From Candidatus Polarisedimenticolaceae bacterium (GTDB taxonomy: Bacteria > Acidobacteriota > Polarisedimenticolia > Polarisedimenticolales > DASRJG01), in contig DASUCV010000004.1 of NCBI GenBank assembly GCA_036275915.1, positions 265,238 to 329,237 of the forward strand: a stretch of 64,000 nucleotides of DNA, written 5' to 3'. The notes under the pieces are model-generated. The model worked only from the letters and a program-made list of their open reading frames with translations. It was not told the origin of the DNA and searched no databases. Positions 9,287 to 17,940 of the stretch are shown here, piece after piece (the first letter of the stretch is position 1; the number at the start of each line of letters is the position of its first letter). The position numbers and the translations under genes were made by a program.

Positions 9287-11413
9287 TCAGAGAGCGATCT
9301 TCCGGTCGCCCGGCTCGGCGCTCCGCGAGCGGCGCGAGCGCTTCTGCGACTTCTCGTCGTCCCTGATGTAGTCGTAGCCCAGCGCGTAGTAACCCTTGTT
9401 CGCCGCCTTGTCGAGATCGACCGCGTTCAAGACCGCGCCGATGACGTTGGCGCGGACGTCGCGCAGCTGCTTGATCGAGCGGCGGATCAGATCGCGGTCG
9501 CTCTCGTTGTGCCGGATGACGAAGGCGACCATCTCGGCGAGCGAGGCGAGGACGATCGTGTCGGTCAAGTTCGCGATCGGCGGGCTGTCGATGACGACCC
9601 AATCGAAGTCGGCGCGCAGCGCTTGGATGAGGCTCCGGAACTTCTGGCTCCCGATGAGGTCGGGAGGGCTCGGGGGGATGGCGCCGCAGGGGAGGAGCTG
9701 CAAGGTCGCGAGGTCGGTCGCCACGAGGTACGGCCGGTAGTCGTCGTCTTTGCTCTCGAAGATGTAGTTCGAAATGCCCGGCTCGCGAGCGACGTTCATG
9801 TGCACGTGCTGCGTGGGGCGCCTCAGGTCGCAATCGAGCAAGACGACCCGGTCGCCCGTGGTCGCGAGCGTGCGCGCGAGCGCCGCCGTCGTCGAGGACT
9901 TGCCTTCCTGCGGGCCCGCGCTCGTGAGCAGGACGACCCTCTTCTCCCGATTGTGGCTCGAGAAGAGGACGCTGGTGCGCAGGCTCTGGTACGCCTCGCG
10001 GGCGAAGTGGGAGATCTCGCCGCGCACGCGGGGCACGATCGCGAGCACACCGATCCCAAGGTAGTGCTCGATGTCGTCGGGGGTGCGGATCGTGTTGTCG
10101 AGGTAATTCAGAAAGAGGACCAGCACGACGCCGATCATGAGGCCGAGGGCACCTCCGATGACGAGCGCCGTGAGCTTCTGCGGCTCGATCGGGTACCTCG
10201 GCTCGATGGCCTTGTCGAGAATCGCGACGTTGTTGTTGAGCGCGATGAGCTGCGCCCCCATTGAGATCCGTTCCATCGTTTCGTGGACCAGGTCGTAGAC
10301 CTTTCGCTTGCTCTCGGCGTCATTCTTCGCGAGATCGTAGCTCGAGGTCGCCTGCTGGACGCGGAATGATTCTTCCTGGGTCTGGCGAATTTGTTTTTCG
10401 AGGTAGGTCTTATTGCTCGCGGCGAGGTCGTACTGCGTCTGGAGCTTCTCGGCGATGACCTGGATCTGTGCGTCGAGCCGCTGGTTCAGTTTTTCAACAT
10501 CCTTCGACTTCGCGACGTACTCGGGATGCTGTGGCTTCTTCTCGAGCGAGAGGCGCTGGAGCTCACGCTCCGCGACGAGCTTCTGCGAGGTGAGGTCGAT
10601 GACGACCGGATCCTGACCGATGCGCGGGAGCGAGGTGTAGTCGCCGTGGGAGGCCCGGACGTCGGCGAGGCTCTTGAGCTCGGAGGAGAGCGACCCGATC
10701 TCGACGCTCACCTTGGTCAGCTCGTCGTTGTACGCCTGGAGGTTGTGCTTGAGGACGTCGGATTGGTTCTCGGGCACGTAGAGATCGCGCGACGCGGCGA
10801 GCTGCAGGCGCTCGACATCGGCCTGTCCGATGCTCGCGCGGGACGTCACGAGGCCGCGGTTGATCTCGTCGAGGATCGCCTGGAAGCTCGAGACGGCCTG
10901 ATCGACGTTGCGGCGGACGTAGACGTCGGCCAGCGTATTCACCCATTCCGCGACCTCTTTGGGGTCCGGGCCGGTCATGCTGACGGCGACGAGCCGTGTC
11001 TCGATGCGCGGCTTGATCTCGATTCGGCGCTGGAACGCCCCGATCGGATCGGCGGCCTTCGCGAACAGCGGGTGCTTCTCCAGGTGCAAGCGGCGAAACG
11101 TCTTCTCGGCGACGTCGCGGCTCTTGATCACCTCGATCTGCGTATTGAAGTATTTCTCTTCGGCGATCCAGTTGCCGCCCTCCGCGCCGACGTACTGCTC
11201 CTGGCCGGGGAGGATGCGCTTCGCCTCGGGCTTGATCTCGACGACCGCCGTGGCCTGATAGACCGGGGTCGCAAGAAGCACGCGCATGAGGGTGACGCCG
11301 ATGACGACGGCGAGCACCGACAGGATCGTGTACCGCCCCTGCGAGATCGTCTTCCAGTAGTCGCGGAGGTGGAGGCTGCCTTCCGCCGTGCGCCGATCGC
11401 CGATCGTGTCCAA
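9287..11413 (-). CDS. Wzc-type polysaccharide co-polymerase and tyrosine autokinase
   Basis: 708-residue inner-membrane protein that controls chain length and export in Wzy-dependent systems. Wzz domain with membrane helices at ~29-48 and ~414-437 around a periplasmic region containing coiled coil (~275-385). The cytoplasmic BY-kinase has Walker A AGPQEGKSS (499-507), Walker A' LLDCDLRRP (525-533) and Walker B VVIDSPP (606-612). The C-terminal tyrosine cluster is small (GYYALGYDYI, 674-683) and followed by a basic tail. Start is TTG at 11413 with GGGAGT upstream. Its own promoter with -35 and -10 lies at 11448-11477. Likely partners are the Wza-like protein and barrel just upstream. Confidence 0.93.
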   Translation of the reverse strand: MDTIGDRRTAEGSLHLRDYWKTISQGRYTILSVLAVVIGVTLMRVLLATPVYQATAVVEIKPEAKRILPGQEQYVGAEGGNWIAEEKYFNTQIEVIKSRDVAEKTFRRLHLEKHPLFAKAADPIGAFQRRIEIKPRIETRLVAVSMTGPDPKEVAEWVNTLADVYVRRNVDQAVSSFQAILDEINRGLVTSRASIGQADVERLQLAASRDLYVPENQSDVLKHNLQAYNDELTKVSVEIGSLSSELKSLADVRASHGDYTSLPRIGQDPVVIDLTSQKLVAERELQRLSLEKKPQHPEYVAKSKDVEKLNQRLDAQIQVIAEKLQTQYDLAASNKTYLEKQIRQTQEESFRVQQATSSYDLAKNDAESKRKVYDLVHETMERISMGAQLIALNNNVAILDKAIEPRYPIEPQKLTALVIGGALGLMIGVVLVLFLNYLDNTIRTPDDIEHYLGIGVLAIVPRVRGEISHFAREAYQSLRTSVLFSSHNREKRVVLLTSAGPQEGKSSTTAALARTLATTGDRVVLLDCDLRRPTQHVHMNVAREPGISNYIFESKDDDYRPYLVATDLATLQLLPCGAIPPSPPDLIGSQKFRSLIQALRADFDWVVIDSPPIANLTDTIVLASLAEMVAFVIRHNESDRDLIRRSIKQLRDVRANVIGAVLNAVDLDKAANKGYYALGYDYIRDDEKSQKRSRRSRSAEPGDRKIAL

Positions 11414-11447
11414 CTCGTACTCCCGTTCCCGTGCCGACGTCCGCCCG

Positions 11448-11477
11448 AATATACGGAACGCGCGCGGGTTTTGACAA
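11448..11477 (-). promoter_or_regulatory. Sigma70-like promoter of the wzc-like gene
   Basis: On the minus strand TTGTCA (11477..11472) and TATATT (11453..11448) are separated by 18 nt; the -35 matches the consensus at five of six positions. The -10 ends 34 nt before the TTG start at 11413, leaving room for the GGGAGT ribosome site. One of the best-formed promoters in the window. Confidence 0.6.
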
Positions 11478-11482
11478 CTCGC

Positions 11483-12574
11483 CTAGAGGATCCGCCGCTT
11501 GACCAGGATGTAATCTCCGGCCTCGAGCTTGGGATCCTCGGCCTTTCGGCCTTCGACCTTGTTGAGATTCACCTCGATTTCACGTTTCTGTCCGCCGGTC
11601 GAGCGGAGGATCCGGACATCCTTCTTGCTCGCCCAGTCGGTCAGCCCCTCGGCCACGGCGAGCGCCTCGAGCAGCGTCACGCCGCCCGTGAGGGGGAAGC
11701 GTCCTTGGTGGCGCACCTCGCCCTGCACGTAGAAATACTTCGGCTCCTCCACCGAGATGACGTCGCCGTCCTTCAGCGCCGCGGTCCGGTCCGCTTCGTT
11801 CGTCGACGACTCGTAGGAGGCGAACGGCTGCGCCTCGCCACGGTGCGACAGCGTGAACCGCTGACCGGGCAGGAGCGTCACGCCGGCCTCGCTGAGGATG
11901 TCGTTCAGCGTCATCGCGGGGCGGAGCGCGACGCGGGAGGCGCGCGGCACGGAGCCGGTCACGTAGACGTACTGGCTCTGATACGTCTTCACCATCACCG
12001 ACACCTGCGGATCGACGAGGAAATCGGAAAGCTTCTCGCGCACCTTGTCCGCGAGCTGGTTCTCGTCGAGGCCGGACGCGGACAGCGCTCCCACGAGGGG
12101 CAGGGCGATCGTGCCGTCGGGGCTCACCGAGTAGTCGCCCGAGATGTCCGCGTTCTTGTAGACCAGGATATTCACGAGATCGGCCGGCCCGATCTTGTAC
12201 CCGGCTTGAGCCGCGGGATCCGCGTCGGCCGGCGCCAAGCGTACGTCGAGCCGATCACCCTGCGACTTGACTCCCACGACCCGCGCCGCCGCGGTCCCGA
12301 GATCGAATCGCGCGTGGCCGCCCGTGACCTGGAGGGCGGAGCCGAGGGAGGAGCCTTCGGCGGGCAACGCGTCGACGATGACGAACCGGTGCTCGCCGGC
12401 GATGGAGATCTCGAACGGTGGAATCGCCGGAGCGAATTGAAAAGAGACGATGCGGTCGCCGGTCGTCCCGTCGCGGGTCTCGGTCAACGAGGTGAGCACG
12501 GTCGCCGCCCACGTGGAGCCGGCGAGACAGAGGACGCATCCCCACGCGAGCCGTCGAATCCCGTTCCGCACCAT
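11483..12574 (-). CDS. Wza-like polysaccharide export protein
   Basis: 363 residues. Signal peptide (1-23, cleavage after STWA likely), then a beta-rich region at ~24-115 resembling an AMIN domain, a Poly_export domain starting GYKIGPADLVNILVY (~125-200), and two SLBB-type domains (~202-270 and ~281-350). It would form the periplasmic/outer-membrane channel for the polymer. No lipobox cysteine is seen after the signal, unlike classical Wza lipoproteins, so anchoring may depend on the neighbouring barrel at 12594-13805. Strong ribosome site (GGAAGGGAG) before ATG at 12574. Confidence 0.9.
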   Translation of the reverse strand: MVRNGIRRLAWGCVLCLAGSTWAATVLTSLTETRDGTTGDRIVSFQFAPAIPPFEISIAGEHRFVIVDALPAEGSSLGSALQVTGGHARFDLGTAAARVVGVKSQGDRLDVRLAPADADPAAQAGYKIGPADLVNILVYKNADISGDYSVSPDGTIALPLVGALSASGLDENQLADKVREKLSDFLVDPQVSVMVKTYQSQYVYVTGSVPRASRVALRPAMTLNDILSEAGVTLLPGQRFTLSHRGEAQPFASYESSTNEADRTAALKDGDVISVEEPKYFYVQGEVRHQGRFPLTGGVTLLEALAVAEGLTDWASKKDVRILRSTGGQKREIEVNLNKVEGRKAEDPKLEAGDYILVKRRIL

Positions 12575-12593
12575 CGGTCTCCCTTCCGCCGCT

Positions 12594-13805
12594 CTAGCGG
12601 CCCACCACCAGCGCGACCCCGTAGGTCAGAGCGGTGTAGTCCGCCCCAGGCAGCGTGCTCGACCGGACATCGTACCGCACGGTCGCGCGCCACTCGACCC
12701 AGACCCCTTGACGCACTCCCATCCACGCATAGGTCCACCAGCTGCGATCGAGGCGGTGCTCGGGATCCGTCGGATAGTCGTTGCGGTAGTAGGCGGTCGA
12801 ACCGCCGAATCGCAGCAACGTCCCGCGCGGGGACTCCCCGCGCACGGTGATCTGATTGCTGACGAAGTAGTTGTTGTCCCCGAAAATCGACGGATAGGCG
12901 TCGCGGTCGAGGTCGACCGACCAATGTGGTCCGGAGACGCTCGTATTCTGGAGCGCGAAGCTCCCCACAATCCCACGAAAGTTCGACGGTGCCGTGCCCG
13001 TGTATTCCTGCCGGTCGGGGCCGACCTCGAACTGCAGGGTCGCATGACGGGCGAGCTCGAACCGCGCTCCCAGCCGTACCCCCTGCTCGACCTCCGTGCG
13101 ATGGTCGGGAGTAAACAGAAGCGACGCCGGCCGGTCGAAGGTGACACGGCCGCCGACCGCGGAACCGACGATCCAGGTCCTCGGTCCGGTCCGCCACTCG
13201 ACGTCGGGCGCCAGCCACCATCCCGACTCGTCGAAGTACGGCGCCAGGAGCGGCGGCTGGTACGTCGTGTCGAGAATGCGGCCGGTGAGACCGATCCTGT
13301 GCTGCTGCTCGCGCTGGTGCCCGACGTCGATCACGCCGAGGTTCGTGCGGTACTCCTGATTCCGGAACGGCACCTCCGCGCCGGGATCGCCCACCTGGAC
13401 GTCAAGGATCCCCTGGCGGTAGTCGTCCCTCATCCGGACGTACGTGCCGTTGCTGAACTCGAGGTCGAGCGCCGCGAACGCCGCGTGGGTGTCGATCCAC
13501 TTGGCCCGGTCGATGCTGTAGTTGCGCGTCGAGAGGTCGTAGCCGATCTGGGCGAGGCTGTGCGAGAAGCGCCACTCGAGGAGCATTCCCGGCGAGATCG
13601 ACTTGATCCAGGTGCCGGCGGGGTTCAGCTCGTTCGAGAGAGAGAGAAGATTGTCGGTGTACTCGATCGCCGCCTGGAAGGACGGGTAGAGAACGACGGG
13701 ACCGACAGCCCATGCCGGTCCGCCGTCCGTTCCCACGATGGTCTCGGCGTGAGCTGCCGAGGCCGCCAGCAGCGCGACCACCGTCAGGACGACCCAGCGC
13801 CGCAT
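12594..13805 (-). CDS. Outer-membrane beta-barrel protein of the polysaccharide export locus
   Basis: 403 residues from ATG at 13805 with GGAGG 7 nt upstream. A clear signal peptide MRRWVVLTVVALLAASAAHA is followed by ~380 residues of alternating polar/aromatic segments (for example LAQIGYDLSTRNYSIDRAKW and ATVRYDVRSS) typical of amphipathic barrel strands. It resembles the OMP_b-brl_2 family that travels with Wza/Wzc-like genes in exopolysaccharide loci. Its place directly upstream of the Wza-like gene suggests it provides or stabilises the outer-membrane pore. Function inferred from topology and context only. Confidence 0.8.
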   Translation of the reverse strand: MRRWVVLTVVALLAASAAHAETIVGTDGGPAWAVGPVVLYPSFQAAIEYTDNLLSLSNELNPAGTWIKSISPGMLLEWRFSHSLAQIGYDLSTRNYSIDRAKWIDTHAAFAALDLEFSNGTYVRMRDDYRQGILDVQVGDPGAEVPFRNQEYRTNLGVIDVGHQREQQHRIGLTGRILDTTYQPPLLAPYFDESGWWLAPDVEWRTGPRTWIVGSAVGGRVTFDRPASLLFTPDHRTEVEQGVRLGARFELARHATLQFEVGPDRQEYTGTAPSNFRGIVGSFALQNTSVSGPHWSVDLDRDAYPSIFGDNNYFVSNQITVRGESPRGTLLRFGGSTAYYRNDYPTDPEHRLDRSWWTYAWMGVRQGVWVEWRATVRYDVRSSTLPGADYTALTYGVALVVGR

Positions 13806-13863
13806 TGCGGCGCCTCCGGCGAGCGCGCTCATCGAAGGGATGGTCCGGGTGGGCGAGCCCGGC

Positions 13864-15042
13864 TCAGCGCCCCGGCTGCACGGGCGTGCCGGCAGCCGTC
13901 TCCGACCGGTCGGGGGTGCCCTGGCCCAGCAGCACGTCGCTCGGCCGGTCCTTCGCGTGCGACGCTCCGCCCGCATAGAACCGCCCGATCGATTTGATGA
14001 GGAAGACCGATCCGATCGAAACCGCCAGCACGATCCCGGCGACGGGAAGACTGTTCAGCGCGAGGGCGAGATAGCCCGACAGCGCGAACAGCGAGGCCAC
14101 GAGGTACATCGCGAGGACCGCGGCCCGAGGGGAGATGCCGAGATCGAGCAGGTTGTGATGCAGATGCTCGCGGTCCGCTCGGGAGACCGAGCGCAGGATG
14201 GCGATCGGATTCCGCGTCGTGGGAAGCGCGCGACGCGTCCGCCGCGCGATCGTCGTCGCGACGTCGAGGATCGGCAAGCCGAGGATCAGGACGGGGACCA
14301 GGATCGCGACCGCCGTCGGGCCTTTCTGCGAGCCGCGGATCGAGATCACCGCGAGGACGTAGCCGAGAAACTGACTGCCGCCGTCGCCCATGAAGATTCT
14401 CGCCGGCGCGAAGTTGTGGCGCAGGAATCCGATGAGGGCGCCGGCCAGCGCGACCGCGGAGATCACGACGCCGAACTGTTCCAAGCGCACGGCGATCGAT
14501 GCGACCGTCGCCGTCACGATGAGCGCGAGACCGCCCGCGAGGCCGTCGAGGCCGTCGATGAGATTGACCGCGTTCATGATGAGCAGGATCCACGCCCCCG
14601 TGATGAACGGGCTGAGCACGCCCAGATTGATGACGCCCCCGAACGGCGAGGTCACCGAGCGGATCGTGAATCCGGACATGACCGCGATGGTCGTCGCCGC
14701 CAACTGGAGCAGGAGCTTCGTGGAGGGCTTGAGCTGGAAGAGGTCGTCGAGGATGCCGGAGGCGAAGATCAGCGACATGCCGACCGCGAGCCATTTCCAG
14801 GAGAACTCGGTCGGATCGCCGAGGCTCGAGGCGCGTCCCGCGGCGAGCGTCGCGCATCCCGTCCCCGCCACGAACCCGAGAAAGATCCCGATTCCACCGA
14901 GCCGCGGCACCGCATGCTGGTGCGCACGTCGCCCGCCCGGCTGGTCCACCACGCCGAACTTGTTGGCGAATCGAATGACCGCCGGGAGGATCCCAGCGCT
15001 GACGAGGAAGCCCACGACCAGGCTGAGGGCGTACGGGAGCAA
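13864..15042 (-). CDS. WecA/MraY-like undecaprenyl-phosphate sugar-1-phosphate transferase
   Basis: Polytopic inner-membrane enzyme that starts the lipid-linked repeat by moving a HexNAc-1-phosphate onto undecaprenyl phosphate. About ten hydrophobic helices; family motifs include GILDDLFQLKPSTKLLLQ, NLIDGLDGLAGG, MGDGGSQFLGY and a terminal REHLHHNLLDLG histidine motif. All upstream starts are non-ATG: TTG 15117, GTG 15087 or TTG 15042. I prefer TTG 15042 because the first helix begins immediately and an AT-rich TATATT box (15076..15071) lies upstream, but this is uncertain; 392 residues result. The C-terminus is a ~40-residue polar tail. Confidence 0.9.
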   Translation of the reverse strand: MLPYALSLVVGFLVSAGILPAVIRFANKFGVVDQPGGRRAHQHAVPRLGGIGIFLGFVAGTGCATLAAGRASSLGDPTEFSWKWLAVGMSLIFASGILDDLFQLKPSTKLLLQLAATTIAVMSGFTIRSVTSPFGGVINLGVLSPFITGAWILLIMNAVNLIDGLDGLAGGLALIVTATVASIAVRLEQFGVVISAVALAGALIGFLRHNFAPARIFMGDGGSQFLGYVLAVISIRGSQKGPTAVAILVPVLILGLPILDVATTIARRTRRALPTTRNPIAILRSVSRADREHLHHNLLDLGISPRAAVLAMYLVASLFALSGYLALALNSLPVAGIVLAVSIGSVFLIKSIGRFYAGGASHAKDRPSDVLLGQGTPDRSETAAGTPVQPGR

Positions 15043-15143
15043 GGCGGTCCGATCTCCGTGTGAAGCCCTTAATATACGTCGTTTCACGCGGATCGCCGGA
15101 ATCGCGCCGGGTCGCAAAAGGTAGCGAAATCAAGGACTTTCCG

Positions 15144-15971
15144 TCACGTTCGGCGGCCGTTATCCATCGACCGCTGCCGAAGATCGAGAAATCCGTAGCC
15201 CCCCGCCATGCGGACCGCGAGCTGGCGCGTCCCCTCACCCGGCTCCTGCAGCCAACGCCGGAGGAGAAACGGATCGTCACCCTGTCGATTGAACGCGCAG
15301 CGTCCCGAACATGCGCCGGCGAACCCCGACTCCGCGACGATCGCCCGCGACGCCGGATCGTAGCGTCCGTAAGGAAAGCAGAAGTAACGGGGAGCGACGC
15401 CGAGGACGTCCTCGAGGACCGAAGAGCATGTGCGAACCTCTTCCCGGAGCGCCGCCCCCGAGAGTGTCGAGACGTCGGGGTGCGAGTGCGTGTGATTGCC
15501 GACCTCGAACCCCATCGCCACCACTTCGCGCAGCTCGTCGCGAGTCATGAACGGCCGCCTGTCGAGGAACGCCGACGGCACGAACACGGTCGCCGGCCAT
15601 CCACGGCGGTGCAAGAGCGGGAACGCGACGTCGAGGTTGTTGCTCCATCCGTCGTCGAACGTGAGTGCCACGGTCCGCGGCGGAAGCGTGGCCGCACCCG
15701 ACACGTGCGCGACGACGTCGCCGAGGCCGACGACGCGGTAGTCGTGATCGTCGAGCCAGGACATCTGTCCGGCGAAGTCGTGCCACCACAGGTGGCCGCG
15801 ATCGCGGGGGGTGCCGTGGTAGTTCAGGATCGCGACGCCGCGAGGCCCGCCGACGAGCGATCGCGCGGCCGCGACTCCGGAGGCGAGCAGAAACTTGATC
15901 TCGGCCTTCGCGCGCGAAGGAACCGGGGGTCCCCAGGGTCCCCACTCGTCGCTCCAGGCCCCCGTCATCAT
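15144..15971 (-). CDS. Polysaccharide deacetylase (NodB-domain) protein
   Basis: 275-residue carbohydrate esterase 4-like protein. Motif 1 LTFDDGWSNN supplies the catalytic base and a metal aspartate; motif 2 NHTHSHPDV supplies the histidines; FCFPYGRYD is motif 3. It would remove N-acetyl groups from the polymer or its lipid-linked precursor. No signal peptide or membrane anchor is visible at the N-terminus, so its compartment is unclear. Start ATG at 15971 overlaps the PHP gene stop (ATGATGA, so ATG 15968 is equally possible). Last gene of the coupled block 15144-21561. Confidence 0.88.
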   Translation of the reverse strand: MMTGAWSDEWGPWGPPVPSRAKAEIKFLLASGVAAARSLVGGPRGVAILNYHGTPRDRGHLWWHDFAGQMSWLDDHDYRVVGLGDVVAHVSGAATLPPRTVALTFDDGWSNNLDVAFPLLHRRGWPATVFVPSAFLDRRPFMTRDELREVVAMGFEVGNHTHSHPDVSTLSGAALREEVRTCSSVLEDVLGVAPRYFCFPYGRYDPASRAIVAESGFAGACSGRCAFNRQGDDPFLLRRWLQEPGEGTRQLAVRMAGGYGFLDLRQRSMDNGRRT

Positions 15972-16744
15972 CGACCGCCTCGCGCCACGGCGGCTCGCGC
16001 CTTGGCCTTGAGATAACGAGCCCGCCTCAGAAGCCATCGCGACGACCGCGCGAGCGCCCGGGACCCCGCCCCGGCCCGGTGCGGATCCCAACGCAGGCGC
16101 CCGAAGAAGATCTCGAAGCGCCGCGCGCGGAGCAGGGCGACGAGCGAGGCTGCGTCACATGGCGCTTCCGGAAGCTCCAGGCCGACGCGACGGTAATCGC
16201 TCAGCCGATGCTGGTCGAGGCCGGCAGTCGCGAAGGCGGGTCGGGCGGAGCGCGACGCGGCGAGCGCCGTGAGAGCGCGCGGCGACGGACCCCACCGATC
16301 GGTCTTTCCGTTCCACACTTCGATGCCGTCGAAGCGGCTCAGCGTTCCGGCGGGGATCTTGTCGATCGCGTGGGCCCGCTCGGGATGGGCGAGGATCGAC
16401 GCCCCGCCCCGCCGCGCAAGGCGCTCGAGCAGGTCGTCGAGCCGGGAGAGATCGAAGCGCGCGAGATCGTCGAAGTACTCATCGATGCCGACCGCGAGCA
16501 CATGGACCGCGTTGTCCGAGCTCGCGTACTCCACGGCGGGGACCACGAGCAGATCCGGGCCGGAGAGGTCGGCCGTCTCCCTCCGGTACTCTGCGTGGGC
16601 CGCCGCGGTCAGCTCGTTCGAGTGCTCCGTCTGCACGACGAAGCGCAGCCCTTCGCGCCGGGCCAAGGCGGCGATCTCCGCGAGCGGTGTCGTCGAGTCG
16701 TAGGAATACGACGAGTGCACGTGCACGATGCCCCGGGCGCTCAC
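15968..16744 (-). CDS. PHP-domain metal-dependent phosphoesterase
   Basis: 258 residues from GTG at 16744, overlapping the ATP-grasp stop by 4 nt. PHP-fold motifs are visible in order: HVHSSYSYDS near the N-terminus, TEHSNEL, AHPERAHAI, and AGLDQHRLSD, giving the expected metal-binding His/Asp/Glu set. The C-terminal ~50 residues are rich in Arg/Ala. PHP proteins hydrolyse phosphoesters; in polysaccharide loci they can act as phosphatases for lipid-linked or kinase substrates. Substrate here is unknown. Confidence 0.85.
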   Translation of the reverse strand: MSARGIVHVHSSYSYDSTTPLAEIAALARREGLRFVVQTEHSNELTAAAHAEYRRETADLSGPDLLVVPAVEYASSDNAVHVLAVGIDEYFDDLARFDLSRLDDLLERLARRGGASILAHPERAHAIDKIPAGTLSRFDGIEVWNGKTDRWGPSPRALTALAASRSARPAFATAGLDQHRLSDYRRVGLELPEAPCDAASLVALLRARRFEIFFGRLRWDPHRAGAGSRALARSSRWLLRRARYLKAKARAAVARGGR

Positions 16745-17940
16745 ACGGCCGCCTTGCGGAGGCCGGCGACGAGATTTGCGATCGGCTCGACGACGCCGGG
16801 CAGTGGATCTTCGGCGCTCTGGTGGTAGAAGCGCAGCCCTTCGCGGAAGCCGTCGACGAAGTCGCGCAGCGCGTCTCGAAACGTGGGGTACCCGCGCTCC
16901 CAGCCCGCGGGGGGACCCTGCCACGCGTGGAGAAGGTGGATCAGCTCCGCCGAGAGCTGCCGGGCCCCGATCGCGGGGACGGTCTTCGGCATCGAGGGGC
17001 GGCGCCCCTCGGTGAAATAGAGCACCTGATGCAGAGGGAACTCGACGCCGGCGTGCACCGCGAGCGGCAGCGAGCCCCAGAGGCGGGGGTTCACCTCGAC
17101 GAGCCACTCCCGTCCCGTCGCTTCGTCGCGCCGGAACTCGACCATCGCGGCGCCCTCGAACCCCCAGGAGGCCAGGAGCGAACGGCAGCGCTCGACCATC
17201 GCGGGGGAAGGCGGCAGGCTGCGCGCGGCGCAGGCGGGCCCCCCGCGCGGGTCGGTCTCGCGGATCCGGTCGTGACCGAACCACAGCCGCGCCTCGCCGT
17301 CGCAGAGGAAGAGGTAGACGCCGCGCCCACGTCCTTCGACGTACGCCGACACGACCATCTCCTCCCCCCGACCGAGGCGCTCGTTCACGTCGCCGGCGGC
17401 ATCGTCCATACGAAAGTGCACGCGGCTCGAAGGCTTGATCAGCCCGGAGCTGCCGCGCAGGAAGCTCGTTCGCGAGCGGACGACGCAGGGAACCCCCACG
17501 CGACCAGACGCCGCTTCCCAATCTCCGGGGCGCGCGATGAGCGCGGAGTCGGGCACGTCGAGACCGTGACGACGGCCGTGCTCCGCGACGATCCACTTGT
17601 CGGAGGCGAGGGTCAGCGCGGTCTCTGAGGCGGCGCAATAGGAGGCGACCGTTTCGATCTCCTCCCGGGTCTCGGCCAGCGCAAGCAGCGATTGATCCGT
17701 CACCGGAAGGAGAGCGTCGCATTCGTAACGGCGCAGCGCGTCGCCGACGGCGTCCGCGTAGGCGCGGGGCGAGCGGGCGGGGCTCGGCAGCGGAACCATC
17801 GCCGCGCAGTACCGGGATAGACCGGCGAGGGGCACGTCGCCCGGGCTTCGGCCGATGACGACCTCGTGCCCGTGCCGCCCGAGGCAACGCGTCGCGGCCA
17901 CCGCCGCGGCGGCGCCCGCTTCCGGCACGAGCACTCTCAT
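16741..17940 (-). CDS. ATP-grasp domain carboxylate-amine ligase-like protein
   Basis: 399 residues. An N-terminal Rossmann-like preATP-grasp region (MRVLVPEAGAAAAVAATRCL) is followed by an ATP-grasp fold with VVRSRTSFLRGSSG, MVEFRRDEATGREWLVEVNPRLWGS supplying the Mg-binding Glu/Asn. Such enzymes form an acyl-phosphate and condense it with an amine. Placed between a PHP phosphoesterase and a polymerase, it may add an amino acid or other amine to a uronic acid of the polymer; that is inference. It overlaps both neighbours by 4 nt. Confidence 0.85.
   Translation of the reverse strand: MRVLVPEAGAAAAVAATRCLGRHGHEVVIGRSPGDVPLAGLSRYCAAMVPLPSPARSPRAYADAVGDALRRYECDALLPVTDQSLLALAETREEIETVASYCAASETALTLASDKWIVAEHGRRHGLDVPDSALIARPGDWEAASGRVGVPCVVRSRTSFLRGSSGLIKPSSRVHFRMDDAAGDVNERLGRGEEMVVSAYVEGRGRGVYLFLCDGEARLWFGHDRIRETDPRGGPACAARSLPPSPAMVERCRSLLASWGFEGAAMVEFRRDEATGREWLVEVNPRLWGSLPLAVHAGVEFPLHQVLYFTEGRRPSMPKTVPAIGARQLSAELIHLLHAWQGPPAGWERGYPTFRDALRDFVDGFREGLRFYHQSAEDPLPGVVEPIANLVAGLRKAAV

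Noticed and set aside
9823-12850. Long plus-strand frames opposite the wzc- and wza-like genes
   Set aside because: They are Arg/Asp-rich shadows with no recognisable motif, and the minus genes have full family motifs.
16687-17628. A 313-codon plus frame opposite the ATP-grasp gene
   Set aside because: No motifs or ribosome site; low-complexity composition marks it as a shadow frame.
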